Assembly: GCF_030317035.1 (NCBI RefSeq)
Contig: NZ_JASZYK010000022.1
Span: 34,334 to 98,333 of the forward strand
From: Variovorax sp. J22G73
GTDB taxonomy: Bacteria > Pseudomonadota > Gammaproteobacteria > Burkholderiales > Burkholderiaceae_C
Length of the DNA: 64,000 nt
Direction: 5' to 3'
Part shown: piece after piece, positions 17,925 through 26,444 of the stretch
Layout: each line of letters starts with the position of its first letter
How positions within the stretch are numbered: position 1 is the first letter of the stretch
Notes under the pieces: model-generated
The model's database searches: none
Told to the model about the DNA's origin: nothing
The model's input: only the letters and a program-made list of their open reading frames with translations
Position numbers and translations under genes: made by a program

Positions 17925-18165
17925 ACCTTCGTGCTGTTCGAGCTCATCGCCGAGCGATATGAGAGGAAGAGCGTCGCCATTACGGCCAACGCACCGTTTC
18001 AACATGGGACGAGATCTTCCCCGACAAGGCCATGACGATCGCCGCGGTCGATCGCCTTGTGCATCACGCCACGATCACGGAGATGAACGTGGACATCTAC
18101 CGCCGCCGCGCTCCGTTGCCGGCTCGTCGGCAACACAGCGCAACGACAACTACTCAATGATCTTG
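17925..18165 (+). pseudogene. istB: IS21-family IstB fragment, 3' part
   Basis: The first frame reads VLFELIAERYERKSVAITAN; after a shift near 18005 a second reads AMTIAAVDRLVHHATITEMN and VDIYRRRA. These are the end of the IS21 helper ATPase IstB. The Walker A region, the upstream part and istA are all absent. This is a dead remnant. Confidence 0.85.
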
Positions 18166-18197
18166 CTCGACCGCACCGCTCAAGATAATTAACGGTG

Positions 18198-18225
18198 GCC
18201 GCTCAAAGTAGTTGACGCCCGGGCA
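18198..18225. repeat. Short repeat shared with 61578-61604
   Basis: GCCGCTCAAAGTAGTTGACG at 18198 recurs at 61578 with one change, followed in both places by CC and GGGCA. It lies just after the IstB fragment here and beside an integrase relic at the second site. It may be a piece of an IS end or a recombination footprint. See the matching entry at 61578. Confidence 0.6.
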
Positions 18226-18279
18226 AAGGGCTGATGCCCGGTGTCGCCCGCGATGCTGGTGGCCGTCGCGTAACACGCC

Positions 18280-18486
18280 ATGCACCTTGGCTGGCTGGAT
18301 CTGATGGATCGGCTGTGCCGCACCGGCATGTCCATTGCTGAAATGCAAGTATCCACGCTCGTGCGCAAAGCCTGGAGCAGCCCGAGCCAGCGTAAGGGGA
18401 GTTGTTGCAGGCTCACCGCGTACATGCTCACGCGACTATTGCGCATTGGGTGCAGGCCTTGGACCTCATCGACCGCAAGATAGTGC
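18280..18486 (+). pseudogene. MerR-family regulator relic
   Basis: The first frame gives LGWLDLMDRLCRTGMSIAEM and a shifted frame gives LQAHRVHAHATIAHWVQALD followed by LIDRKI. This is the order of the middle and dimerisation helix of MerR regulators. The DNA-binding N-terminus is missing and a frameshift interrupts the remainder. Confidence 0.75.
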
Positions 18487-18659
18487 GACCATTGGATGGC
18501 CACGGGCGAGGCTCCTGCGGATTTGCCGCGCCAAAGGCTACCCTAAGCGCTGCCGGCTGCGCCGCGTGCATTCAGCTTCGCAAACCTAGTAGCAGCTTAG
18601 CGGGCGTGTCGCTAGGTTCACTGGCGTTCCGCTCCCATCCTTGACGTTGACTCGACCTG

Positions 18660-19196
18660 ATGCGCGGCATACTGCCCGTCATGACGTCCTTGATGTTTCC
18701 CCGTGTCTACCTCGCCGGCCCCGATGTGTTCCGACCGGACGCCGTTAACCACTTCCAGACATTGGCTGACGCCTGTGAAGAGTTCGGAATGGAGGCGCTG
18801 GCTCCGTTCGACGCGGCGCTAGCTTCCGCCACACCCCGTCAGATCTTCGAGGAGAACATGCGCATGCTGCGACGGGCAGACGGAATGATCGCGAATCTGG
18901 CGCCTTTCAGAGGCGCCGAGCCAGATGCGGGCACTGTCTTCGAAGTGGGAGCAGCCCATGCTCTGGGCATTCCCGTCGTGGCGTACGGTATGGGCGCGGG
19001 GAGCTACTCTGATCGGGTGCGAGCGCTTTATGGAGCGATTCTTGATGAAAAGGGCATCCTGCGCGACAGCGCCGGCCACCTCATCGAGGACTGGGGATTC
19101 CCTATGAACCTCATGCTCGCATGTGCGGTACCCATCGAAGACGGGCCCGCCGGGGCCCTCCGGAAGCTGCGTAAATTGCTGCAAACAGAGAACTAG
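18660..19196 (+). CDS. Nucleoside 2-deoxyribosyltransferase-like protein
   Basis: The 178-residue protein shows FPRVYLAGPDVFRPDAVNHF at its start, the Asp of the catalytic region in ADGMIANLAPFRG, then EPDAGTVFEVGAAHALGIPV with the conserved Glu that acts as nucleophile. These features mark the nucleoside 2-deoxyribosyltransferase family, which swaps or hydrolyses bases of deoxynucleosides for salvage or pool cleansing. The start is uncertain: ATG codons at 18660, 18681 and 18693 are all possible and only the last is right before the conserved fold. It stands alone between relics. Confidence 0.88.
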   Translation: MRGILPVMTSLMFPRVYLAGPDVFRPDAVNHFQTLADACEEFGMEALAPFDAALASATPRQIFEENMRMLRRADGMIANLAPFRGAEPDAGTVFEVGAAHALGIPVVAYGMGAGSYSDRVRALYGAILDEKGILRDSAGHLIEDWGFPMNLMLACAVPIEDGPAGALRKLRKLLQTEN

Positions 19197-19778
19197 TGCG
19201 CACAAAAAAGATGGCTGGCGCTGCGATTCCTTCCGGCGCCACGGCCCCCACGGCCGGACGAAAGTGACAAAACCTCGGCTTTGTCAACCTCCGGCGGAAA
19301 ACCGCCTTCTCCGTCCTGCGCAAGAGGCCGTTGACATTATTCACCCTCGGTTTCATCGTCAACGGCGCGATTGGACTTGCTTTGCGCCACGCACTGCATA
19401 AACGTAGGCTTGATCAAATCGCTGTTTCTCCAGCCCGCCGGCACCCATGTGCCGCAAAAAAACGTCTCAGCCCGTCCACCTGGTCCCAGCCGGAAAAGGG
19501 CCCCGTCACTCAGCCGCATGTGAGTAGCTCCGTGCTCATCGTGCTGGCCGCGGAAAGGGCTTTGTAACGTCATCCGGCCATTTTGCACGCTATGGGACGC
19601 AACCAAGTTGCCAGCGAATCTGGCTCTTTCCAAGACTCGGTTCGGATCCTGCGCCGAAGCTTTGAAGTTAGTTCGAGAGCATGAGTGCGGCCAATGTCGA
19701 TGGCTCGTAGTCCTGGTCCTACAAAGCAAAGAGTAATTCGGAATGTTTCAAGATGCTGCTGGAGACTAATCTCTTACC
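19197..19778. other. Intergenic stretch with a diverged short repeat
   Basis: No gene is recognised. On the minus strand near 19425-19455 a stretch encoding WVPAGWRNSDL resembles one near 9535-9570 encoding WVPAGWTNSDL, with the DNA conserved over about 29 bases. The rest holds no clear structure. Confidence 0.4.
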
Positions 19779-19973
19779 ATGCTTGAAATTCGCTTAGCTT
19801 GGCGACCCAATGTAATCCATCGGACGTTCGCTTCTATTGGGGAGGCAGATAGATGGATCGCGGCAACGTCGCGTAACAGGCGCGAACTCGAAAGGGTCCT
19901 CAAAGCCGCGATTGAATACTATGGGCCCGGCTCCCACTGGATTGAACAGCGTGAAGGGACAAGCAATGGCTGA
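19779..19973 (+). CDS. Small protein, first gene of the BLUF operon
   Basis: The 64-residue protein begins MLEIRLAWRPNVIHRTFASI and has ADRWIAATSRNRRELERVLK and a WIEQREG near the end. No family is known to me. Its stop overlaps the start of the next gene by eight bases, and that gene in turn overlaps the BLUF gene. Its opening EIRL and closing W-I-E pattern resemble the second protein, suggesting the two are distant relatives. It is probably a cytoplasmic partner in light signalling, by position only. Confidence 0.6.
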   Translation: MLEIRLAWRPNVIHRTFASIGEADRWIAATSRNRRELERVLKAAIEYYGPGSHWIEQREGTSNG

Positions 19974-20193
19974 GATTCGCCTTTGTACAAAGTATTTACT
20001 GCGCGGAGGCCGCGTACATGTGATTTCGACCGGTTGGCTGATGGACACGCCCGCCGCTCGTTCCCAAGTCCAAGAGATGATTTCCAATACAAGCCGTTTC
20101 AGTGTTGTTGCTGAGTGCTGGATAGAGGAGAAGGCGAGTGGGAATTTTGTAGGATCTTCGGCGCGACATTTCGAATCCAGTAGCCCGTGCTGA
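19966..20193 (+). CDS. Small protein, second gene of the BLUF operon
   Basis: The ATG lies inside the preceding gene (ATGGCTGA overlap). The 75-residue product begins MAEIRLCTKYLLRGGRVHVI and contains FSVVAECWIEEKASG. There is no signal peptide or recognised fold. Its last seven bases overlap the GTG start of the BLUF gene. The tight overlaps make a three-gene transcription and translation unit near certain. Confidence 0.65.
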   Translation: MAEIRLCTKYLLRGGRVHVISTGWLMDTPAARSQVQEMISNTSRFSVVAECWIEEKASGNFVGSSARHFESSSPC

Positions 20194-20597
20194 GTCGGCT
20201 GATTTACAGGAGCGTGTCCAAGAATCCTTCGGGAGAGGATGTCGCAAACATTCTGTCCGCCTCCCGTCGCAATAATCGTGAAATTGGAATCACGGGCGCG
20301 CTGTGCCACCTTCGCGGCACGTATATGCAATATCTTGAGGGTGAAGAGGCTGCTATAGAGTGTGTGATGGCGGCCATTCTGCAAGACCAACGGCATTGCA
20401 ACCTGTCCATTCTTGAATTCAGGTTTATCGCAGCAAGAGCATTTCCCCAGTGGTCAATGGCGATGCTCGAATGGAGCAGAGATATCGAAGTCACACTGGG
20501 CCCATTGGCAGACATGGGCCTGCATGGGATCACGTGTACTTCGGCGGCGCCGGTGTTTCGAGCGCTTACGGCGTTGAAAGCGTGGCGAGCCCTTTAA
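20187..20597 (+). CDS. BLUF-domain blue-light photoreceptor
   Basis: BLUF domains bind FAD and sense blue light by rearranging a Tyr-Gln hydrogen-bond network. The 136-residue protein is a single BLUF domain plus a short C-terminal cap. All key residues align by spacing with the known family: Tyr7 (LIYRS), Asn30 (RRNNREIGITG), Gln48 (TYMQYLEGE), Trp89 and Met91 (FPQWSMAML). No output domain is attached, so signalling must pass through a partner. The GTG start overlaps the preceding gene. A second BLUF protein lies at 29786-30196. Confidence 0.93.
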   Translation: MLSRLIYRSVSKNPSGEDVANILSASRRNNREIGITGALCHLRGTYMQYLEGEEAAIECVMAAILQDQRHCNLSILEFRFIAARAFPQWSMAMLEWSRDIEVTLGPLADMGLHGITCTSAAPVFRALTALKAWRAL

Positions 20598-21223
20598 GGC
20601 GCCGCCGCCTGGCAGCACTGCCGCGTGGCTCTTTTATCCCAATCGCCATCAAATGAGTCCCTCGTCCTAGAAAGCCGTCGAAGCCGTTTGCTGGCTTTAC
20701 AGACAAGACTTGTGCGATGTTCCTACGGTCGGCCGATGCTAGAAACCCAGCGGCGGCGGCGGTATACCAACTTAACGCCTGACCGCGGGCCCTCGCAGGC
20801 AGGTGTAGGAGCGCGCGAGTTCTCAGGACATCACGATTAGCCCCGCATAGACTGGATACTTTGCTCCGGCTCCGCCCGCGGGTCCCCAAATGGTCTGCTC
20901 TTCGACAGCCGGCTTGACCAAAAAGCATGCGCGGTTTCCGGCCCCTACCAACAACGAGCCAGCGCATCGGACTGTTAGGGGGGGAATTTCTCTCAATCGG
21001 AGATCTTCCCATCGGGCGGTCACTGCGCATTGAGGCATGGCGCGCCCCTCCCAGGTAGGCTGGACTTCGCAAGGCGAGGTTACGAGAACCGAGGGAGGCG
21101 CGACAGCCTCAAGCCTCTGTCCGACAGTGATCGTCACAAGTTCCATGCATGTTGATGTAGTCCGTGGCCGGTCGTCGATCGCCACCCATTTGCCCCTCCC
21201 CTCCTCGCGGAAGGAATGTTCCC
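20598..21223. other. Intergenic stretch before the molybdenum hydroxylase operon
   Basis: A minus-strand open frame of 158 codons (20823-21299) overlaps the start of the hydroxylase operon, but it shows no domain or convincing start. The stretch probably contains the operon promoter. No clear operator was seen. Confidence 0.4.
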
Positions 21224-21751
21224 ATGGACCCCAAAGTTTCTGATCCGCCGAATGCTCCTCCCGCCATTGCTTCAAAACCGGCTTCGCTGGCGCTGTCAAT
21301 CCGACTCAACGGCAAGTTGCACGAGCTGGACGTTGAACCATGGGTGACGTTGCTCGATCTGCTACGCGATCGTCTCGGCCTCACAGGGACCAAGAAGGGG
21401 TGCGACCACGGTCAATGTGGCGCGTGCACCGTTTTGCGGGATGGGCAGCGGATTAATTCCTGCCTTACGCTCGCTGTGATGCACAACGGCAGGAACATCA
21501 CAACCATCGAAGGACTCGCAAATGGGGAAGAGCTGCACCCGCTGCAAAAATCGTTTGTAGCTAATGACGCGCTCCAATGCGGGTACTGCACACCCGGCCA
21601 GATATGTTCGGCCGTAGGCCTGATTGCTGAAGACCAGGCCCGCACAATTGACGATGTGCGCGAACTGATGAGCGGCAATATCTGTCGCTGCGGCGCCTAT
21701 CCGCAGATTCTTGCTGCCGTTTGCGAGGTGGCGTTCGGGCCAAAATCATGA
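21224..21751 (+). CDS. Molybdenum hydroxylase, [2Fe-2S] subunit (PaoA/XdhA-type)
   Basis: This small subunit carries electrons from the molybdenum centre to FAD. The 175-residue protein has the plant-ferredoxin-type cluster motif CDHGQCGACTVL with the fourth Cys in NSCLT, and the second cluster motif QCGYCTPGQ with NICRCGAYPQ. It therefore binds two [2Fe-2S] clusters. Unlike E. coli PaoA it lacks a twin-arginine signal at its N-terminus, so the enzyme is probably cytoplasmic. It is first in a three-gene operon with four-base overlaps. Confidence 0.93.
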   Translation: MDPKVSDPPNAPPAIASKPASLALSIRLNGKLHELDVEPWVTLLDLLRDRLGLTGTKKGCDHGQCGACTVLRDGQRINSCLTLAVMHNGRNITTIEGLANGEELHPLQKSFVANDALQCGYCTPGQICSAVGLIAEDQARTIDDVRELMSGNICRCGAYPQILAAVCEVAFGPKS

Positions 21752-22809
21752 CACCCTTCACCTACATCGAAGCGGAGTCGGTCGACGCTGCCCTAAAGTC
21801 GCTCGCCGCCAGCGCTGGACAGGGGCAGGCTCGTTTGATCGCCGGAGGGACCAATCTCATCGACCTGATGAAGGAGAACGTAGAGCGGCCGATGCGTCTC
21901 ATCGACATCAACGGTCTCGATCTACGGGGCATAGAAACTACTGCTGCCGGCGGACTGATGTTAGGCGCGCTTGCACGAAATGCAGCAACGGCATACGACG
22001 AGAGTGTTCGCCAAAACTACCCCTTGTTAAATGCGGCGCTCCTAGCGGGGGCCTCCCCACAGATCCGCAACATGGCCACCAACGGCGGCAATTTGCTGCA
22101 ACGCACCCGTTGTGTGTACTTCTACGATATCAGCACACCGTGCAACAAGCGCCGCCCGGGGACGGGCTGTTCGGCCATCGGAGGCCTTACCCGCCAGCAC
22201 GCAATCCTCGGTGCCAGCGATGCCTGCATTGCCACGCACCCGTCGGATATGTGTGTGGCCCTTGCGGCACTTGAAGCCACAGTGCATGTTCAATCGCAGC
22301 AGGGCCGAAGGACCATTGAATTAGCCGACTTTCACCGCTTGCCGGGTGACCAGCCGGAACGGGATAGTACGCTTGCCCCTGGCGAATTGATTACCCATAT
22401 TGAGTTGCCGCCTGCGGCACAGTATCAGTCTCATTCCGCCTATTTGAAAATCCGAGACCGCGCATCCTACGCATTCGCGCTTGTGTCCGTGGCGGCCGCG
22501 CTGGATCTGGATGCGCATGGGATCGTGCGCAGCGCGCGCATCGCGCTGGGAGGCGTAGCGCATAAGCCGTGGCGTTCAGTGGAGGCTGAGCAAGTGCTCG
22601 CCGGCAAAGCAGCGAATACGCCGAATTTCGAGGCGGCCGCCGGGGTATTACTCCGCGGAGCCCGCAGCCATGGCGATAACGCTTTCAAGCTCGTCATGGC
22701 CCGTCGCGCAGTCGTCCGCGCGCTCGAAACAGCTGCCAAAGGCACCCGGGATCATGGCGACCATCCCAACGACAGTCCTGGACGACCGGATTTGAAGGAG
22801 CACCCATGA
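21748..22809 (+). CDS. Molybdenum hydroxylase, FAD subunit with Fe-S insert (PaoB-type)
   Basis: The 353-residue subunit passes electrons to its acceptor through FAD. FAD-binding motifs are visible as LIAGGTNLIDLMKENVERP near residue 40 and TNGGNLLQRTRC near 115. The Cys set RCVYFYD, PCNKRRPGTGCSAIGG and DACIATHPSDMC matches the extra [4Fe-4S] cluster insertion of PaoB-like and 4-hydroxybenzoyl-CoA reductase-like subunits. The start overlaps the upstream stop (ATGA), as does its own stop with the next gene. Confidence 0.92.
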   Translation: MTPFTYIEAESVDAALKSLAASAGQGQARLIAGGTNLIDLMKENVERPMRLIDINGLDLRGIETTAAGGLMLGALARNAATAYDESVRQNYPLLNAALLAGASPQIRNMATNGGNLLQRTRCVYFYDISTPCNKRRPGTGCSAIGGLTRQHAILGASDACIATHPSDMCVALAALEATVHVQSQQGRRTIELADFHRLPGDQPERDSTLAPGELITHIELPPAAQYQSHSAYLKIRDRASYAFALVSVAAALDLDAHGIVRSARIALGGVAHKPWRSVEAEQVLAGKAANTPNFEAAAGVLLRGARSHGDNAFKLVMARRAVVRALETAAKGTRDHGDHPNDSPGRPDLKEHP

Positions 22810-25100
22810 CCGACCTCATCGAATCCTTGCACGCGCCGACGGCAGACGAGGGTACAGGTTCTGTAACTTTAGGCATGCCCGTCTCCCGGGTGGACGGCCG
22901 AGCGAAGGTGACCGGCGAAGCGCGCTATGCAGCGGAGCATCCTGCGGAAGGCCTTGACCGGGAGCTGGCGTACGGAGTGATCGTCAACAGCACCATTGCC
23001 AAGGGTCGTATTTTGAGCATGCATATAGAAGCCGCGCTCGCGGTGCCCGGGGTGATGGACATTCTTACCCATGAGAATCACCCGAAGACACGGTCGCTTG
23101 GCGTCTTCTACAAGGACATGACTTCGCCGGGGGGATCTCCCTTCAAGCCGCTGCATGATGCAAACATACGTTACAGCGGCCAACCCATTGCGCTCGTCGT
23201 GGCGCAGACGTTCGAGGCCGCCCGATACGCCGCCTCACTTGTCATCGTGGACTACGACATCGAGCCTCACGAGACGGACCTGATGGCGCACCTGGACCGA
23301 GCCCATAAGCCAAGCAGACTGAAGGCGGGCTATTCCCCGCCGCCCGGTGAAAAGGGCGATGCCGAAATGGCTTTTGCGAGGGCGCCCGTGTCGATCGACG
23401 CGGAGTACTACAGCGGCGTGGAACATCACAATCCGATGGAGATGTTCGCCTCGACCGTGCTGCGCGACGACGAAGGCCATTACTTGATATACGACAAGAC
23501 GCAGAGCTCACAGAACAGCCGCTGGTATGTCTCGCGTATCTTTGGACTGTCGAAGCACAAAGTCACCGTGCGCAATCCCTACGTAGGTGGTGCTTTTGGC
23601 TCAGGTTTGCGCCCGCAATACCAGCTCATCCTCGCGATGATGGCCGCGATTCATCTGGAGCGTTCGGTGCGGGTGGTTATGACGCGTCAGCAGATGTTCA
23701 CCTTCGGCCATCGACCCGAAACCTTTCAACGGGTTAAGCTCGCCGCAGAACGCGACGGGACCTTGCGCGCGATCGTGCACACCGCACTCGCCGAGACCTC
23801 CAGATTCGAAGACTACGTTGAGGTCGTCGTCAATTGGTCAGGCCAGCTGTACACATGCGACAACATCAAGCTCGGCTATGAAATTGTTTCGCTTGATCAG
23901 TTCAGCCCGATCGACATGCGAGCGCCCGGGGCTGCGCATGGTGTCCACGCGCTGGAGGTGGCTATGGACGAACTAGCGCATGCACTGCAGATGGACCCGC
24001 TCGCGTTACGCTTAAAAAATTATGCCGAGCGCAATCCGATGGACGACATGCCCTACTCCACCAAGGAGCTGGCCGCCTGCTATCACCAGGGCGCAGAACG
24101 ATTCGGGTGGGCATCCAGGTCACTAGAACCGCGCAGCATGCGCGACGGTCATGAACTCGTTGGCTGGGGAATGGCAACGGGCACCTGGGATGCGATGCAG
24201 ATGTTCGCCCGCGCAAGCGCGGTACTTTACGCCGATGGGCGCTTGCTAGTGAGCAGCGCTGCCACGGACATCGGCACCGGCACGTACACGGTGATGGGGA
24301 TGATCGCGGCGGCGGCAATGGGGCTTCCATTGGAGCAGGTTACTTTCCAGCTGGGCGACTCTACTCTGCCTGTTGCGCCCATCGAAGGCGGCTCCTCTCA
24401 TGTCACGACGGTGGGCTCTGCGGTCCAAGGAGCATGCGAAAAGCTGCAGCGCAGGCTTTTCCGAATGGCCCGCGCGTTGCCGCATTCCCCTGTGGCCGAG
24501 GCACCATTCGAGCAGATCGAATTCGTGGAGGGGCGGCTTCGCCTGAAGCAGTCACCCGAAAAAGGCATTGCGCTGTCAGTACTCATGTCAGCAAACGGTA
24601 TAGACCGCGTGGAGGAAAAGTATCTCCTCCTGCCGAGCCTGTTCAAGCAACGCAAATATGTCCGCGCAACGCATTCGGCAGTGTTCTGCGAGGTCAAGGT
24701 GGACGAGGCATTGGGGACCGTGCGAGTCACGCGGGTAGTGAGCGCCATTGCTGCTGGCCGCATCTTGAGTGCCAAGACGGCGCACAGCCAGGTCACTGGC
24801 GCTGTGGTATGGGGCATCAGCCAAGCCCTGCATGAGGAAACCCATTCCGACCATCGGCTTGGGAGGTTCATGAACCACAACTTGGCCGAATATCACGTCG
24901 CGGTGAATGCTGACATTCACGACATCGATGTGATCTTCGTGCATGAAGACGATCGCGTGGTGAGCGAGCTTGGCGCGAAGGGAGTGGGTGAAATCGGCAT
25001 CGTTGGTGTTGCTGCCGCTGTCAGCAATGCCATCTTTCACGCAACGGGGCGGCGAATTCGTAGTACGCCGATGACACCGGATAAAGTGATGGCACCGTAG
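22806..25100 (+). CDS. Molybdenum hydroxylase, large molybdopterin subunit (PaoC-type)
   Basis: The 764-residue catalytic subunit binds a molybdenum pterin cofactor and oxidises aldehydes or N-heterocycles. It shows the family start GMPVSRVDGRAKVTGEARYA, the cofactor-contact motifs GGAFGSGLRPQYQ and GGSSHVTTVGSAVQGA, and the catalytic base Glu in GAKGVGEIGIVGVA near the C-terminus. The pattern is nearest to PaoC/periplasmic aldehyde oxidase large subunits. No XdhC-like cofactor-insertion chaperone follows, so that function must be encoded elsewhere. The substrate cannot be deduced. Confidence 0.93.
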   Translation: MTDLIESLHAPTADEGTGSVTLGMPVSRVDGRAKVTGEARYAAEHPAEGLDRELAYGVIVNSTIAKGRILSMHIEAALAVPGVMDILTHENHPKTRSLGVFYKDMTSPGGSPFKPLHDANIRYSGQPIALVVAQTFEAARYAASLVIVDYDIEPHETDLMAHLDRAHKPSRLKAGYSPPPGEKGDAEMAFARAPVSIDAEYYSGVEHHNPMEMFASTVLRDDEGHYLIYDKTQSSQNSRWYVSRIFGLSKHKVTVRNPYVGGAFGSGLRPQYQLILAMMAAIHLERSVRVVMTRQQMFTFGHRPETFQRVKLAAERDGTLRAIVHTALAETSRFEDYVEVVVNWSGQLYTCDNIKLGYEIVSLDQFSPIDMRAPGAAHGVHALEVAMDELAHALQMDPLALRLKNYAERNPMDDMPYSTKELAACYHQGAERFGWASRSLEPRSMRDGHELVGWGMATGTWDAMQMFARASAVLYADGRLLVSSAATDIGTGTYTVMGMIAAAAMGLPLEQVTFQLGDSTLPVAPIEGGSSHVTTVGSAVQGACEKLQRRLFRMARALPHSPVAEAPFEQIEFVEGRLRLKQSPEKGIALSVLMSANGIDRVEEKYLLLPSLFKQRKYVRATHSAVFCEVKVDEALGTVRVTRVVSAIAAGRILSAKTAHSQVTGAVVWGISQALHEETHSDHRLGRFMNHNLAEYHVAVNADIHDIDVIFVHEDDRVVSELGAKGVGEIGIVGVAAAVSNAIFHATGRRIRSTPMTPDKVMAP

Positions 25101-25443
25101 ATGCGCGCAAAGGGCTTTTTCGGGTCCAGCCTTCTTTGGCAATGGCAGCAATGCCACGCGCGGATCCGGCTGAAGAAGGGCGTTGTCAAGATCCGGTGAA
25201 CTAAATTCCATCGGGCTTAACATTGAAATCCCTTGCAAGGACAGCAGGAGAGCGCGACTGCAACAGCGTTGCGGCACGCCTATTTAAACGCTTGATGCAA
25301 GCCATTTCGTAGTGAATCTCGGGCGCGGCGCGGGAGAGACCGCTGGCTGGACTGTGCAGGGCTTTGGCCTTGTTCGTCGTTGCACCGCCTCCGCACGTTG
25401 CCCCGCCTGTCCTGGGGATGTCACCGGTTTGACGGTGTCGCTT
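25101..25443. other. Intergenic stretch after the hydroxylase operon
   Basis: Nothing is recognised apart from possible short inverted sequences (CCTTCTT and AAGAAGG, about 40 bases apart) just after the operon, which may form a weak terminator. Confidence 0.35.
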
Positions 25444-25686
25444 TTACGAGCCGCCTCGTTTGGTTTTTAACAGGCCGCGAACGTTGAGCGCTGCGAGACA
25501 GACCTGCAAGGCGATGAGTGCATAGGCCGACGTATGCACACCCCAGACAGTCCAGGCGGCATTGCTGAGAAGAAAGACCCAAAAACCAATGTTCCTTCGC
25601 CTCTCTTTGGTCGATGCGACAAGCCAACCCGCCAGCAGGGACAGTGCGAATGCCCCCCATTGAATTAAATCGAGAGCCTCGTTCAT
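25444..25686 (-). CDS. Small membrane protein, three hydrophobic segments
   Basis: The 80-residue protein begins MNEALDLIQWGAFALSLLAG. Hydrophobic segments lie at about 8-24 (WGAFALSLLAGWLV), 33-48 (IGFWVFLLSNAAWTVWGV) and 52-68 (AYALIALQVCLAALNV), and the chain ends in KTKRGG. It is likely an inner membrane protein. The sequence around SNAAWTVWGV recalls small membrane proteins related to nicotinamide transporter folds, but I cannot assign a function. Confidence 0.7.
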   Translation of the reverse strand: MNEALDLIQWGAFALSLLAGWLVASTKERRRNIGFWVFLLSNAAWTVWGVHTSAYALIALQVCLAALNVRGLLKTKRGGS

Positions 25687-26035
25687 TTTTTTAAAGTATT
25701 TGCCGGCTCACATTGCAAGCGGGTTGATAGGACGGGAGGCTTTTAGAGCGGGACCGCAGACGAGCTTGAAACATATGATTGTTGAAACCTCGTTCCGACC
25801 GGGATGCGACGTGCGGGAAACTTCGCCAAGGGTTGGATGGTCCAACCCGCCCTCCTTGGAGCAAACGGGAGCTTGCCGCTGCAGCGCAAGTCCGCCGGGC
25901 GTCGCTGGAGCTCATCGGAGGAGGCGATCGTTTTCCGGGCTTGTTCAATCCTTGAAGAGGTGCTCGAGGAAATCGTAGGAAACCGGCGCATCGATGCTGC
26001 TTGATGACGGGTAGTCGGCAGTCGGCCACACCTCT
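25687..26035. other. Intergenic stretch, nothing recognised
   Basis: Open frames on both strands lack domain similarity and good starts. No repeat or RNA gene is evident. Confidence 0.4.
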
Positions 26036-26434
26036 CTACCTTTCAGTTGTGTGAACAAAGCAGAGTTTGTGTCCCTCGGGGTCGAGGCAGTACGCAGCAT
26101 AGAAGTCCGGCGCGTAGCGCAGCCGCAAGCCAGGCAGGCCCTGGTCCACGCCTCCATTCGAAATCGCGGTTCGCCAGGCGGCGTCGACCGCCGACCGCTC
26201 GCTGGCCAAGAAGCTCACCTGCGTGCCGTGGCCCACCGTGGCCTCGCCGACGTCGAAGGGCATACTGACAACAAACTGCGGCCAGCGCCGCCCCGGCATC
26301 CGCCAAACGAGTCCCGCCGGTCCCACGTCCTCAAGCGGCACTAAGCGTTCGAGGCCGAAATGAACCAGCACGCGGTCGTAGAACGTGCACAGCCGCGGGA
26401 GGTCTTTCGCACCGATCTGGATGTGCGCGAACAT
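26036..26434 (-). CDS. VOC-family glyoxalase-fold protein
   Basis: The 132-residue protein begins MFAHIQIGAKDLPRLCTFYD, the start of a vicinal-oxygen-chelate domain, and ends with a typical DFYAAYCLDPEGHKLCFVH repeat. Metal-ligand positions are His4 in the first module and Glu in the DPEGHKL motif. Members are small dioxygenase- or lyase-like enzymes or binding proteins; the substrate is not evident. It lies 10 bases downstream of the SDR gene on the same strand and is likely in one transcript with it. Confidence 0.85.
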   Translation of the reverse strand: MFAHIQIGAKDLPRLCTFYDRVLVHFGLERLVPLEDVGPAGLVWRMPGRRWPQFVVSMPFDVGEATVGHGTQVSFLASERSAVDAAWRTAISNGGVDQGLPGLRLRYAPDFYAAYCLDPEGHKLCFVHTTER

Positions 26435-26444
26435 GGCGGCCGTC

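Noticed and set aside
20823..21299. A 158-codon minus-strand frame overlapping the hydroxylase operon start
   Set aside because: It overlaps the well-supported [2Fe-2S] subunit gene and has no domain similarity.
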